Source of the DNA: Nocardia sp. CY41
GTDB lineage: Bacteria > Actinomycetota > Actinomycetes > Mycobacteriales > Mycobacteriaceae
Reading direction: 5' to 3'
DNA: 64,000 nucleotides
NCBI RefSeq assembly: GCF_009829325.1
Contig: NZ_VUOS01000013.1
Coordinates: 1 to 64,000 of the forward strand
A model generated the notes under the pieces. It was not told the origin of the DNA. It worked only from the letters and a program-made list of their open reading frames with translations, and made no database searches. Shown one piece after another: positions 13,291 to 22,229 of the stretch. The position numbers were made by a program, and so were the translations under genes. Position 1 is the first letter of the stretch. Each line of letters opens with the position of its first letter.

Positions 13291-15744
13291 TCAAAGGCTC
13301 GGGCGGCGGGCGCCGCGGCGCCGCGGGCGCAGCTGGTAGAGGCGGTACCAGGCCAACGCGAGGAAGATGGCGCCCAGCCCGGCGACGACTCCCATGTCCA
13401 GTAGCCACGTGCCGAGGGTGTGTTTCCACAGTGGGTCGGGCGCGCCTTCGTGCGGGGAGAGCGTGTCCAGGTCGACGGTGGCGGCTCCCGCGCCGAAGCC
13501 CCACCGTGACGGCGACAGGTAGGACAGTTGCTCCAGAACGGGTGTGCCGGGTAGCCGCACAAGACCGCCGGTGAGCACCAGCTGCGCCATCGACAGCACG
13601 ATCAGCAGGGGCAGCGTCTTCTCCGACGTGTTCACCATCACCGACACCAGCAAGCCCAGCGCCAGCGATGCGATGCCGAGCATCGCCATCGCCAGGATCA
13701 GCTCCAGCTCGGCCGAGGTGAACAGACCTTTCGCCGGCATGCTCACACCGATGGTGCCGATCACGAACAACACCGCCGCCTGCAAGGTGGTGATCACACC
13801 CAGGACCAGGAATTTCGACATCAGATAGACCCCGCTCGACAGGCCGGCCGCGCGTTCTCTGCGGTAGATCGTCTGTTCCTTGACGATCTCGCGAATCGCG
13901 TTGCCGGTGCCGACGAAGCAGGCGCCGAATGCCAGGATCATGAGCTTGGTCGGGGCATCGACATTGCTGCCCGGCGCTCCGGCGAAACCCTCGCCCGAGG
14001 GCACCGCGGCGATCAAACCACCGAGAATCAGCGGCATCACGCCGAGCAGCGCCAGATAACTTCGGTCCGAGGCGATTACCGCCAGATAGCGCCTGCACAG
14101 GGTGCTGAGCTGACTGAGTTTGGACTGCGGCGCGGGCGGCGGCGCCGGTGGCCGCACTTCCGCCGGACCGACATCGTCGGTCAGCCCGACCGCCACGTAA
14201 TCCTGGAAGCGGGACGAAGTCTGGAATTCTCCGGCCCAGTCGCGGTCCTCGTCGCGGTCGAATGCCTGGAACACCTCGGCCCAGCTGCGCTGCCCGAAAT
14301 GCTGCAATCCCTCCGCGGGGGGCCCGTAGTAGGCGAGCCTGCCGCCGGGCACCAGAACCAGCAAGCGGTCGCAGGCATCGAGATTCGCGACGCTGTGCGT
14401 GACGACGATGACGGTGCGTCCGTCGTGCGCCAGCTCGGCCAGCATTTCCATGACCGTCTTGTCCAGGCCGGGATCGAGGCCGGAGGTCGGTTCGTCGAGG
14501 AACAACAAGGACGGTTTGGTCAGCAACTCCAGCGCGACGCTGACGCGTTTGCGCTGCCCGCCCGAGAGCCTGTCGATGCGGGTGTCGGCGTGCCGTGCCA
14601 GACCGAGTTCGTCGAGGACCTCGTCGACCCGCTGCTCCCGCTCCTCGCTCTGGGTGTCACCGGGGAAGCGCAGTTCGGCCGCGTACAGCAGGGCGCGCCG
14701 CGTCGCGAGCTGGCTGTGCAGGATGTCCTCCTGCGGAACCAGCCCGATCCGGTGCCGGAGCTCGTCGTAGTCGGTGTACAAGTCGCGTCCGTCGTAGCGG
14801 ACCGTCCCCTCCGTCGCGGGCCGCAATCCGGTGACCGCGCCGAGCAGCGTGGACTTGCCCGCCCCACTGGGGCCGATGACGCCCACGAGCGAGCGCTCCG
14901 GGATCGGGAAACTCACCTCATCGAGCAGCACCTTGCCTTCCGCGGTCCGCACCACCAGGTTCTGCACCGAGACCGACACGTCGCCGGTGTCGACGAATTC
15001 GCGCAACTCGTCGCCGACCAGCCGGAAGGTGGTGTGTCCCATGCCGATCAGATCGGACTCGGACAGTTCCACGGACTGGACCCGGGAGCCGTTGACGTAG
15101 GTTCCGTTGTGGCTGTCCAGGTCGACGATCCGGTACCGGCCCGGGCCGATCACCTGCAGTTCGGCGTGCCGGCGGGAGACCATGAGATCGGGCACGACGA
15201 TGTCGTTGTCGGCGGCGCGCCCGATCCGCAGCCCGCCCGTGGTGATCCGGACGACCGAGCTGGGCGGCGCTGCCGCCGAGGACGCTCGCGAAACCCGCCG
15301 GGGCAGGGCGGAATGGAACTTGGTGACCGTCGCTTCGTCGTCGAGGGCGTAGCCGGGATCGCGGACGACCATCGTGTCGCCACCGGGATCGCCGTCGGTC
15401 GTGGGGCCTGCCGGTGACTCCAGTGTGCAGCTCAGCTGCTCACCGTCCATGGCGTGACCCAGCTGGAATGTCTCGTCGTGGTCGATCACCATCCGGTCGA
15501 CCCGGTGACCGTCGAAGAAGGTCCCGTTGAGACTGTGCGCGTCCTCGATCTCCCATCCCTCCGATCCCCGCTCGAGGACGGCGTGCAGCGAAGAAACGCG
15601 AGGATCGGTGACGACGATATCGGCGGCCGGATCGCGGCCGATATTGTATGAACCTCCGGCGCGAAGCCGATAGACGCGTTCTCGCGTCTGCACCACGAGG
15701 ACCGGCGCTTCGGGGAATTTCGTGGAGGATCCTTCACCCGCCAT
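13291..15744 (-). CDS. Two-FHA-domain ABC-2 transporter (Rv1747-like exporter)
   Basis: An 817-residue half-transporter. It has two FHA domains (about residues 15-105 with NIGRDPAADIVV and HSLNGTFFDG; about 165-245 with RIGRAADNDIVV and SHNGTYVNG). An ABC ATPase follows (about 260-480: Walker A GPSGAGKST, signature LSGGQRKR, Walker B LLFLDEPTSGLD, switch VTHS), then six membrane segments of the ABC-2 type (about 560-800). M. tuberculosis Rv1747 has the same order and is controlled by a Ser/Thr kinase through its FHA domains; Rv1747 has been linked to cell-envelope lipid export. No kinase gene is adjacent here; the nearest are at 40-46 kb. ATG 15744 is chosen; an extension to 15792 is possible. 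Confidence 0.93.
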   Translation of the reverse strand: MAGEGSSTKFPEAPVLVVQTRERVYRLRAGGSYNIGRDPAADIVVTDPRVSSLHAVLERGSEGWEIEDAHSLNGTFFDGHRVDRMVIDHDETFQLGHAMDGEQLSCTLESPAGPTTDGDPGGDTMVVRDPGYALDDEATVTKFHSALPRRVSRASSAAAPPSSVVRITTGGLRIGRAADNDIVVPDLMVSRRHAELQVIGPGRYRIVDLDSHNGTYVNGSRVQSVELSESDLIGMGHTTFRLVGDELREFVDTGDVSVSVQNLVVRTAEGKVLLDEVSFPIPERSLVGVIGPSGAGKSTLLGAVTGLRPATEGTVRYDGRDLYTDYDELRHRIGLVPQEDILHSQLATRRALLYAAELRFPGDTQSEEREQRVDEVLDELGLARHADTRIDRLSGGQRKRVSVALELLTKPSLLFLDEPTSGLDPGLDKTVMEMLAELAHDGRTVIVVTHSVANLDACDRLLVLVPGGRLAYYGPPAEGLQHFGQRSWAEVFQAFDRDEDRDWAGEFQTSSRFQDYVAVGLTDDVGPAEVRPPAPPPAPQSKLSQLSTLCRRYLAVIASDRSYLALLGVMPLILGGLIAAVPSGEGFAGAPGSNVDAPTKLMILAFGACFVGTGNAIREIVKEQTIYRRERAAGLSSGVYLMSKFLVLGVITTLQAAVLFVIGTIGVSMPAKGLFTSAELELILAMAMLGIASLALGLLVSVMVNTSEKTLPLLIVLSMAQLVLTGGLVRLPGTPVLEQLSYLSPSRWGFGAGAATVDLDTLSPHEGAPDPLWKHTLGTWLLDMGVVAGLGAIFLALAWYRLYQLRPRRRGARRPSL

Positions 15745-16213
15745 TACGCGAGTATACGACTTCGCCACACTGTCGCCGCAATAGTCGGGCACCGGCCATA
15801 TCGTCGCGAATGCGCCCGTCGCGGGCCCCGCGATCGGCGTTAAAAGCTATCCCTACCTGCGCGAATCCTGTCCTGAAACGGAAACCGGACGACACCTTGC
15901 TTGGTGGCGGATGTCGGATAGGGAGTCACCCTGTTCGACTGGACGAGGTATTCCGATGCAATTCTCAACGAATTCGGAAGCCCGGCTCGACGAGGTGGGA
16001 GCCGAGGATCGAATTGGATTACTTATCGGCATCAGACGGAGGAAGCTGATATCGAATCGTGTCCATGGGTTGCCGGCGATTGCGTCTATCGCGCCGCCGC
16101 CCACGATCCCGGCTCGGGCTGCCGTTCACTACGGCCACCGCGGCGCGGGTAGCCGCTGCCGGGCAGAATGCCTGTGACGGGCGTTCCCGCGAATTTTCTG
16201 CGAAGGTGTCTGT
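15745..16213. other. Divergent intergenic region without a recognisable gene
   Basis: About 470 bases separate the FHA-ABC gene from the RsbQ-like gene. Short frames on both strands lack ribosome-binding sites and family features. Both promoters should lie here, but I cannot place them. Confidence 0.4.
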
Positions 16214-17023
16214 GTGGAGGTACTGAGCAGGAACCACGTGACCGTGCGCGGCAAGACCGGCGCGCCGGTGGTCGTCCTCGCCCACGGCTTCGGATGCGAC
16301 CAGCACATGTGGCGGCTGGTCGTACCGGTGTTGGAGCAGGATTTCACCGTCGTCCTGTTCGACCACGTGGGCGCGGGTCGCTCGGACCTGTCGGCGTGGA
16401 ATCCGCGGCGTTACTCCAGCATGGACGGCTATGTCGAGGACATTCTGGCGCTCGTCCGCGAATTGGGGCTCGGCCCGGTGATCTTCGTCGGGCACTCGGT
16501 GAGCGCGACGATGGGAGTGCTCGCCGCCGCTCGCGAGCCCGCGGCATTCGCCGGGCTGGTGCTGGTGGCTCCCTCGCCCTGCTTCATCGACGATCCGGTC
16601 ACCGGATATCGCGGCGGCTTCAGTGCCGCCGACATCGAGGAGCTGCTGGAGGCGCTGGATGCGAACTACCTGGGATGGTCGGGTGCGATGGCACCGGTCA
16701 TCATGGGCAACCCGGATCGGCCGGAATTGGCCGAGGAACTCACCAACAGTTTCTGCCGCACCGACCCGGAGATAGCGCGAGTTTTCGCCCGCGTCACGTT
16801 CCTCTCCGACAACCGGGCCGATCTCGACGCGGTGAGCGTGCCAACGCTGATTCTGCAATGCTCCGACGACGCCATCGCCCCGCGCGAGGTGGGAGCGTTC
16901 GTCCATGAACGAATCCGGGGTAGCAGCCTGGTCATGCTGACCGCGACCGGCCACTGCCCGCAGCTCAGCGCTCCGGCGGAGACCGCCGCCGCTATCGCCG
17001 CCTTCGCTACAGAAACCGGATGA
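16214..17023 (+). CDS. rsbQ: RsbQ-like alpha/beta hydrolase, stress-pathway partner of RsbP
   Basis: A 269-residue alpha/beta hydrolase close to Bacillus RsbQ: HGFGCDQHMWR (oxyanion region), the nucleophile elbow VGHSVSATMG, the acid in LQCSDDAIAP and the catalytic His in TATGHCPQLSAP. In B. subtilis RsbQ is needed for the RsbP phosphatase to sense energy stress, probably by making a ligand for its PAS domain. The GTG at 16214 has GAAGGTG six bases upstream. The stop overlaps the next gene by four bases (ATGA), and that gene is a PAS-PP2C phosphatase, which supports the assignment strongly. Confidence 0.88.
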   Translation: MEVLSRNHVTVRGKTGAPVVVLAHGFGCDQHMWRLVVPVLEQDFTVVLFDHVGAGRSDLSAWNPRRYSSMDGYVEDILALVRELGLGPVIFVGHSVSATMGVLAAAREPAAFAGLVLVAPSPCFIDDPVTGYRGGFSAADIEELLEALDANYLGWSGAMAPVIMGNPDRPELAEELTNSFCRTDPEIARVFARVTFLSDNRADLDAVSVPTLILQCSDDAIAPREVGAFVHERIRGSSLVMLTATGHCPQLSAPAETAAAIAAFATETG

Positions 17024-18279
17024 CGAGCACGGCGGGCGACCGAGACGGCGGTAGTACGCTCGGCGCGGGTACCGATGACGACGCGGCGTTCGCCGCGTTG
17101 CTCGAAGACAGCGTCGAGGACCTGTACGAGAACGCGCCGTGCGGATACCTCTCCACTTCGCTGGACGGTCGCATCGCCAAAGTGAACGCCACGCTGCTGC
17201 GCTGGCTGGGCAGGCGGCGCGACGAACTGGTCGGCCGCGCACACTTCTCGGACCTGCTCACCGTGGGCGGTCGCCTCTATCACGAAACCCATTTCGCGCC
17301 CTTGCTGCGCATGCAGGGCGAAGTCCGCGGCATCGCGCTGGAGATGAAAGCCGCCGACGGCCGCCGACTACCCGTCCTGGTCACATCGCAGGTCAAGGCC
17401 GGCAGCCAGGGACAGCCGCTGCTGATTCGCACCACCGTCTTCGATGCCCGCGAGCGCCGCGACTACGAGAGCGAGCTGCTGCGGGCCCGGCGCGAAGCCG
17501 AGCAGGAGCGCGAACGCCTCCAGCGTCTGAACGCCACTCTGCAGACCACACTGCTGCCACCCGAACTTCCCCAGGTGCCCGGACTCGAGGTCGCCGCGTA
17601 CTACCACATCGCCTCCGCCGACGAGGTCGGCGGCGACTTCTACGATCTGTTCCCCATCACCGGCGACACGTGGGGAATGTTCCTGGGTGATGTCTGCGGA
17701 AAAGGCGCTCCCGCAGCATCACTCACCTCACTGGCCCGCTACACACTGCGGACGGCCACCGCCTACACCCACGACCCGGCCGCTGTGCTCGACGGGCTGA
17801 ACACCACCCTGACCGAGCGGTACCACGGCCACAACCCCCGGTTCTGCACGATCATCTTCGGAATGATCAGACCCACTCCCGGGCACGGGGGTTGCGACGT
17901 CACCCTGGCCGGCGGTGGGCACCCGCCGGCGCTGCTCTTGCGGGCCGACGGCAGCCTCGAGGAGATGCACACCCGCGGCGGACAGCTCATCGGGGCGATT
18001 CCCCACGCCCGGATCGTGACCAGGAGCTTCCGGCTGGAGGTGGGGGACACGCTGCTCCTCTACACCGACGGACTCACCGAAGCGCGCACGAGCCCGAATG
18101 GTGGTCGCTATGGCGACCGCGCCCTCCTCGAATTCGCGGGCGCGCTGGCGCCCGTCACGGCTTCCGGCGGCATCGAAGCCCTGCGAGAACTGCTCGCATC
18201 CTTCGGGTCCGGAGTGGAGGACGACACCGCTCTGCTCGCCGTGCACGCGCTACCCCCCTTGCCGGGCACGGCCCGCTGA
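17020..18279 (+). CDS. rsbP: RsbP-like PAS-SpoIIE phosphatase
   Basis: A 419-residue protein with an N-terminal PAS domain (about 30-145; YENAPCGYLSTSLDG, GRRRDELVGRAHFSDL in parts), a short coiled coil (about 148-180) and a PP2C/SpoIIE phosphatase domain (about 190-410). The metal-binding phosphatase motifs are intact: DEVGGDFYDLF, GDVCGKGAPAA, AGGGHPPALL, LLYTDGLTEAR, DDTALLAV. It would dephosphorylate an STAS anti-anti-sigma protein and so release a SigB/SigF-like factor. It is coupled to rsbQ by an ATGA overlap. The anti-sigma and anti-anti-sigma genes are not in this window. Confidence 0.92.
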   Translation: MTSTAGDRDGGSTLGAGTDDDAAFAALLEDSVEDLYENAPCGYLSTSLDGRIAKVNATLLRWLGRRRDELVGRAHFSDLLTVGGRLYHETHFAPLLRMQGEVRGIALEMKAADGRRLPVLVTSQVKAGSQGQPLLIRTTVFDARERRDYESELLRARREAEQERERLQRLNATLQTTLLPPELPQVPGLEVAAYYHIASADEVGGDFYDLFPITGDTWGMFLGDVCGKGAPAASLTSLARYTLRTATAYTHDPAAVLDGLNTTLTERYHGHNPRFCTIIFGMIRPTPGHGGCDVTLAGGGHPPALLLRADGSLEEMHTRGGQLIGAIPHARIVTRSFRLEVGDTLLLYTDGLTEARTSPNGGRYGDRALLEFAGALAPVTASGGIEALRELLASFGSGVEDDTALLAVHALPPLPGTAR

Positions 18280-18629
18280 GTCGCGGACGGCGCAGCGGAG
18301 GCGGGCGGGCCCGACCGCCGATGGGTCCGACCTGGGTGGATACCGGCAAACCGGCTGCGCGGTAACGACATAGGCGCCGCGGCCAGCATAAGCAGGCGCT
18401 GTGACGGGGTTCAATGTACCGCTGAATGGTGGCACAATTCACAACGACGCAGTATTCCATGTAACCGGGCGTTACCAGGTCCGCTCAGGGCGGTGAGGAG
18501 CGAAGCCAGTGCAGAGGTCGAGACGCGGTCCCGGGTTTTCTCCGCGCCGGCGCGCGGTGGCGGATCCACTCTCGACACCCACACGGGCCTGTGCACGAAC
18601 CGGCTCTTCCGAATCAAGGTGATCATCAA
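18280..18629. other. Intergenic region before the MFS gene
   Basis: There is no convincing gene in these 350 bases. A short GTAAC-CGGGC-GTTAC dyad at 18461-18475 is the only symmetric element I see, and it is too short to call. Confidence 0.35.
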
Positions 18630-20213
18630 GTGCTGGAAACGCGAACCAAGGTAGTCCGAAGTCTGGTGCCGGCCCGGATGGACCGGCTGCCATGGACCAA
18701 GTTCCACTGGCTCATCGTCGTCGGGCTGGGCGTCTCCTGGATCCTGGACGGCATCGAGATCCAGATCGTCAGCAGCATGGGTGGACCGCTGCAAGACGCC
18801 GGAACGCTGCATCTGACGTCCGGACAGGTCGGCGCGATGGCGTCGTGGTATCTGGCCGGTCAGGTCGTCGGCGCGCTCGTCTTCGGCCGGCTCACCGACC
18901 GGCTCGGTCGCAAGAAATTGTTCATTCTGACCCTGGCGATCTATCTGATCGGCAGCGGCTTGGCTGGCTTCTCCTGGAACGCGTGGTCGCTGTACTTCTT
19001 CCGCTTCATCGCGGGCACCGGAATCGGTGGCGAGTACACGGCGATCAACTCCGCGATCGACGAGATCATGCCGTCCAAATACCGGGGCCGGGTCGACATC
19101 GCGATCAACGGAACGTACTGGGGCGGCGCCGCTCTGGGCGCGGCGGCCAGTCTGGTGCTGTTCAACGAACAGCTCATTCCCACCGGCTGGGGATGGCGAA
19201 TCGGGTTCTTCATCGGACCCGTCCTCGGGCTCATCATCATCTTCCTGCGCAGGCACATCCCGGAGAGCCCCCGCTGGCTGCTCACCCACGGTCGTGCCGA
19301 GGAAGCCGAGCGGACCGTCGACGAGATCGAAGCGCAGGTCCGAAGCCGGGGAATCGAACTGCCTCCGGTAGACGAGAGCAAAGCCTTGGACATCGTGGAC
19401 ACGGATCGACTGTCCTATGTGCAGATGGGGCGCATCTTCTTCGGACGGTATCCGTCTCGCTCCTTCCTCGGCTTCACGATGATGGCCACGCAGGCATTCC
19501 TGTACAACGCGATCTTCTTCACCGTCGGGTTGGTATTGATCAACTTCTACGACGTGCCGGCCCACCATACGGGTTACTACTTCTTCCCCTTCGCCGTCGG
19601 TAACCTGATCGGCCCCTTGGTGCTCGGCCCGCTCTTCGACAGCATCGGCCGCCGGAAGATGATCTGCGCAACATATCTCGGATCCGGTTCGCTGCTTTTC
19701 CTCTCCGCGTGGGCATTCAACGCGGGCATCCTCAACGCCACCACGCAGACCCTGTTCTGGTGTGTCATCTTCTTCTTCGCTTCGGCGGGGGCGTCCTCGG
19801 CCTATCTCACGGTCAGCGAGATCTTCCCGCTGGAACTTCGCGGTCAGGCCATCTCGTTCTTCTTCGCCATCGCGCAGGGCGCCGGTGGAGTGGTCGCGCC
19901 GTTCCTGTTCGGGCACCTGGTCGGCGGCGCCGACAACCCGAACCCGGACCGGTTCCCGCTCACGGTGGGGTACCTCATCGGCGCCGGATTCATGATCTTC
20001 GGCGGCCTGGTCGCCTGGTTCTTCGGCGTGAACGCCGAAGGCAAGTCCCTCGAGGACATCGCCGATCCGCTCTCGGCGGCCAAACCGGCGGATGCGACCG
20101 CGGAACCAGCCGCCGTGGAGGACCCTGCCCTCGCGGTCCGGACAATCGCAGCAGTAGCCAGCGAGCCGCTATCTGACGGCTCGTCCGATATCGATGCATT
20201 GAAGGCGGACTAG
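18630..20213 (+). CDS. Major facilitator superfamily transporter (sugar-porter-like)
   Basis: A 527-residue, 12-helix MFS protein. The first cytoplasmic loop signature GRLTDRLGRKKLF, the AGTGIGGEYTAINSAI helix with PSKYRGR after it, and PESPRWLLTHGRAEEA in the central loop place it with the sugar/aromatic-acid porter group. The second-half loop is FDSIGRRKM. GTG 18630 is preferred because AAGGTGAT lies six bases upstream; GTG 18591 is an in-frame alternative. The C-terminus has an extra roughly 60-residue Ala/Asp-rich soluble tail. A small membrane protein starts two bases after the stop. The substrate is unknown. Confidence 0.9.
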   Translation: MLETRTKVVRSLVPARMDRLPWTKFHWLIVVGLGVSWILDGIEIQIVSSMGGPLQDAGTLHLTSGQVGAMASWYLAGQVVGALVFGRLTDRLGRKKLFILTLAIYLIGSGLAGFSWNAWSLYFFRFIAGTGIGGEYTAINSAIDEIMPSKYRGRVDIAINGTYWGGAALGAAASLVLFNEQLIPTGWGWRIGFFIGPVLGLIIIFLRRHIPESPRWLLTHGRAEEAERTVDEIEAQVRSRGIELPPVDESKALDIVDTDRLSYVQMGRIFFGRYPSRSFLGFTMMATQAFLYNAIFFTVGLVLINFYDVPAHHTGYYFFPFAVGNLIGPLVLGPLFDSIGRRKMICATYLGSGSLLFLSAWAFNAGILNATTQTLFWCVIFFFASAGASSAYLTVSEIFPLELRGQAISFFFAIAQGAGGVVAPFLFGHLVGGADNPNPDRFPLTVGYLIGAGFMIFGGLVAWFFGVNAEGKSLEDIADPLSAAKPADATAEPAAVEDPALAVRTIAAVASEPLSDGSSDIDALKAD

Positions 20214-20215
20214 CG

Positions 20216-20899
20216 ATGGTGCAGCCGACTCCTTGGCAAGGGGGAAACAATCCGCGCTCCCGGGCAGGTTCTCCCCGGATGCAACCGGTCGGGACTCTGC
20301 TCCAGGACAACTGGGGGTTCATGCTCGCGGCCGTCGGAGCCGCCATCACGTTCACCCTGTTGTTCAAGCCCTGGCTGACCACCGGGGGACCGGACGGCAC
20401 GATCTGGAGCAACGCCTTCGGCCAAACCCACATCACCACCACCCTCGTGGGTCTGTGGTCGAAGAACCCCCCGGCTCACTCCAACCTCAGCGGCAAGTGG
20501 GCGCTCCTCGCCACCATCGCGATCTTCCTCACCGTCCTGGCGGCGCTGATCAATCTGTGGGCCCGCACCGAAGCGCTTGCCCGCTTGACGACGGGCGCCG
20601 CGGTGGCGATGGCGCTGTTCATCGCGTTCACCCTGATCTACCTCAACGGAAAGGGGCCGGAGCTGCGCTCCATGATCGGGTCCGGCCCGCCCACCGACCT
20701 CGGCACGCAGGTCGGCTTCGTGATCCGATGGGCATCGGGCAACGGGCAATACCCGCTGCCGGGCCGGCGAACGGTCGAGTTCTCCACCGCGAAACTCACG
20801 GGCACCGCGCTGGTGGCCGGGGCGACGGCGATGTTCTCTGCCGTGGCGGCCATCGCCCAATGGGTTCGGCGAGAGAAGGCCCGCCGGAACTCCGGCTGA
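20216..20899 (+). CDS. Hypothetical four-helix membrane protein
   Basis: A 227-residue protein with hydrophobic segments at about residues 33-52, 95-115, 120-143 and 188-210, and a hydrophilic Pro/Gly-rich N-terminus. The start follows the MFS stop by two bases, so it is almost certainly co-transcribed and may be translationally coupled. I do not recognise a family. It may be a transporter accessory subunit, but that rests only on position. Confidence 0.75.
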   Translation: MVQPTPWQGGNNPRSRAGSPRMQPVGTLLQDNWGFMLAAVGAAITFTLLFKPWLTTGGPDGTIWSNAFGQTHITTTLVGLWSKNPPAHSNLSGKWALLATIAIFLTVLAALINLWARTEALARLTTGAAVAMALFIAFTLIYLNGKGPELRSMIGSGPPTDLGTQVGFVIRWASGNGQYPLPGRRTVEFSTAKLTGTALVAGATAMFSAVAAIAQWVRREKARRNSG

Positions 20900-20957
20900 G
20901 CCTGTCCCTCCCGGGCGAGAAGCGGCGACGGGCTTCGACCGCGAGAGGCGGAAGCGG

Positions 20958-21380
20958 CTAGGAGGCCCAGGGGCCGATGCCGCCGACTTTGTCGATGCGG
21001 ATACGCGTGAGGTAACCGGGCGGGGCGTCCGGCGGAGGAAACTCGACGCCCGGGGCGGCCAAAGTCTTGGCGAGTTGCCTGAGCAATTCCGGGGCACCGC
21101 CCTCGACGACGCGGGCGGTGCCGGTGATCGAAAGGTAAGGGCGCATGACCTCGCCGCGTTCTGCGGAAAGGATGGTCACCGCCACGCGCGGGTCGCGGCG
21201 GACGTTGCGGATCTTTTGATAGACGCCCAGGTGCGCGGTGACGAGTTCGTCGCCGTCCGGTGTCGACTGCAGAGCCACCCAGACCACCGAGACCTGCGGG
21301 CTGCCGTCGGGGTTGAGCGTGACCAGCGTGGCGTCGGCGCCGGACCCGATGAGTGAACGAGCGTCGTCGTCGAGTTTCAT
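20958..21380 (-). CDS. PPOX-class F420-dependent oxidoreductase family protein
   Basis: A 140-residue split-barrel protein: DATLVTLNPDGSPQVSVVWV (first strands and cofactor loop), then KIRNVRRDPRVAVTIL, RPYLSITGTARVV and a C-terminal YLTRIRIDKVGGIGPW motif typical of the F420-binding TIGR03618-like branch. ATG 21380 fits the family start; a longer frame upstream lacks similarity. It is convergent with the membrane protein gene. The substrate is unknown. Confidence 0.88.
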   Translation of the reverse strand: MKLDDDARSLIGSGADATLVTLNPDGSPQVSVVWVALQSTPDGDELVTAHLGVYQKIRNVRRDPRVAVTILSAERGEVMRPYLSITGTARVVEGGAPELLRQLAKTLAAPGVEFPPPDAPPGYLTRIRIDKVGGIGPWAS

Positions 21381-21504
21381 GTCTGGTTCTACCGCGTGCT
21401 CGGCGTATTCATTCCCAGCCCGGCGGGACTGGTTGCCGTGTCGGTGCTTCGCGGATGCCGAAAGCATCGATCCGGCAGAGCCCGTGCGACGGACTCCGAT
21501 CCGG

Positions 21505-21960
21505 CTACGTGACTACGAAGATTCCCTTTCCCGGGACATGGGGAGCGTCGGTCGCGATGAGGACTTCTACTCGGCCGAGACCGGACGGAATGCTCACCGG
21601 GACCCACGAACCGGCGACGTTCTCCTCGGCCGGCGTGTTGTCGTCGAGCCGGATCGGGGGCAGGGTGCCCAGCGCGCCGGTGTCGGAGTTGCGCCAGGAA
21701 ACCGTCACCGTCACGCCGCAGGTGCCGCCGGGACGGTCGGGTGTGTAGACGAACTCCGGATGAATCCACAGGGTGGGCACGCCGGAGTAGTTGCGGTTGG
21801 AGTCGTAGTAGGCGGCGATCATGCCGATGCCCGCGCCGCCGCCCCCGCAGAGCGTGCGCGCAGGGGGGACGCCCAGCGGAAGCGCGGAGGCCGCCGGAAT
21901 GCTCGCACCGAGTGCGCCGAAGGCCAGAACAAGGACAGCCACACCACGCCAGACACCCAC
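21505..21960 (-). CDS. Secreted hypothetical protein
   Basis: A 151-residue protein starting at GTG 21960, with GAAGGGAG about five bases upstream. The N-terminus is a Sec signal peptide (WRGVAVLVLAFGALGA, cleavage after an Ala-Ser-Ala near residue 26). The mature part has two Cys (LCGGGG and GGTCGV), aromatic residues in YYDSNRNYSGVPTLW and a beta-rich pattern. I recognise no family. It is probably a small secreted, disulphide-bonded protein. Confidence 0.75.
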   Translation of the reverse strand: MGVWRGVAVLVLAFGALGASIPAASALPLGVPPARTLCGGGGAGIGMIAAYYDSNRNYSGVPTLWIHPEFVYTPDRPGGTCGVTVTVSWRNSDTGALGTLPPIRLDDNTPAEENVAGSWVPVSIPSGLGRVEVLIATDAPHVPGKGIFVVT

Positions 21961-22229
21961 CGCTGCTCCCTTCGTCGGAACCCGAAACTGTCTGACTGCT
22001 GTGTCGACCTGAGTTCGCCGAATGTTAACGGGAGTAGGGGAAAAACGCGCCGGAGGCCTCGAATTCGGCGTGGGCACGCCGGAATTCCGTGGTGGGCGAC
22101 CGGGGCTTCAGAATGCGATCTTGTTGCAGTATCGAGGCGGCAAACGTAGGAGCGTAGTCGGCCTCGGGCTTCGTGGAAGCCTGCTCTCGGGCCGGGCGTC
22201 GTCGCCCGGCCCGAGAGCAACGGTCAGGG

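Noticed and set aside
14299..15417. Long plus-strand frame opposite the FHA-ABC gene
   Set aside because: It is the antisense shadow of a gene with clear domains; the translation is Gln/His/Arg-rich without similarity to any family.
15853..16177. Short frames on both strands in the FHA-ABC/RsbQ divergent region
   Set aside because: No ribosome-binding sites and no protein-like composition; the region is better read as a promoter region.
18461..18475. GTAAC-CGGGC-GTTAC dyad upstream of the MFS gene
   Set aside because: Five-base arms occur often by chance and no regulator gene is adjacent.
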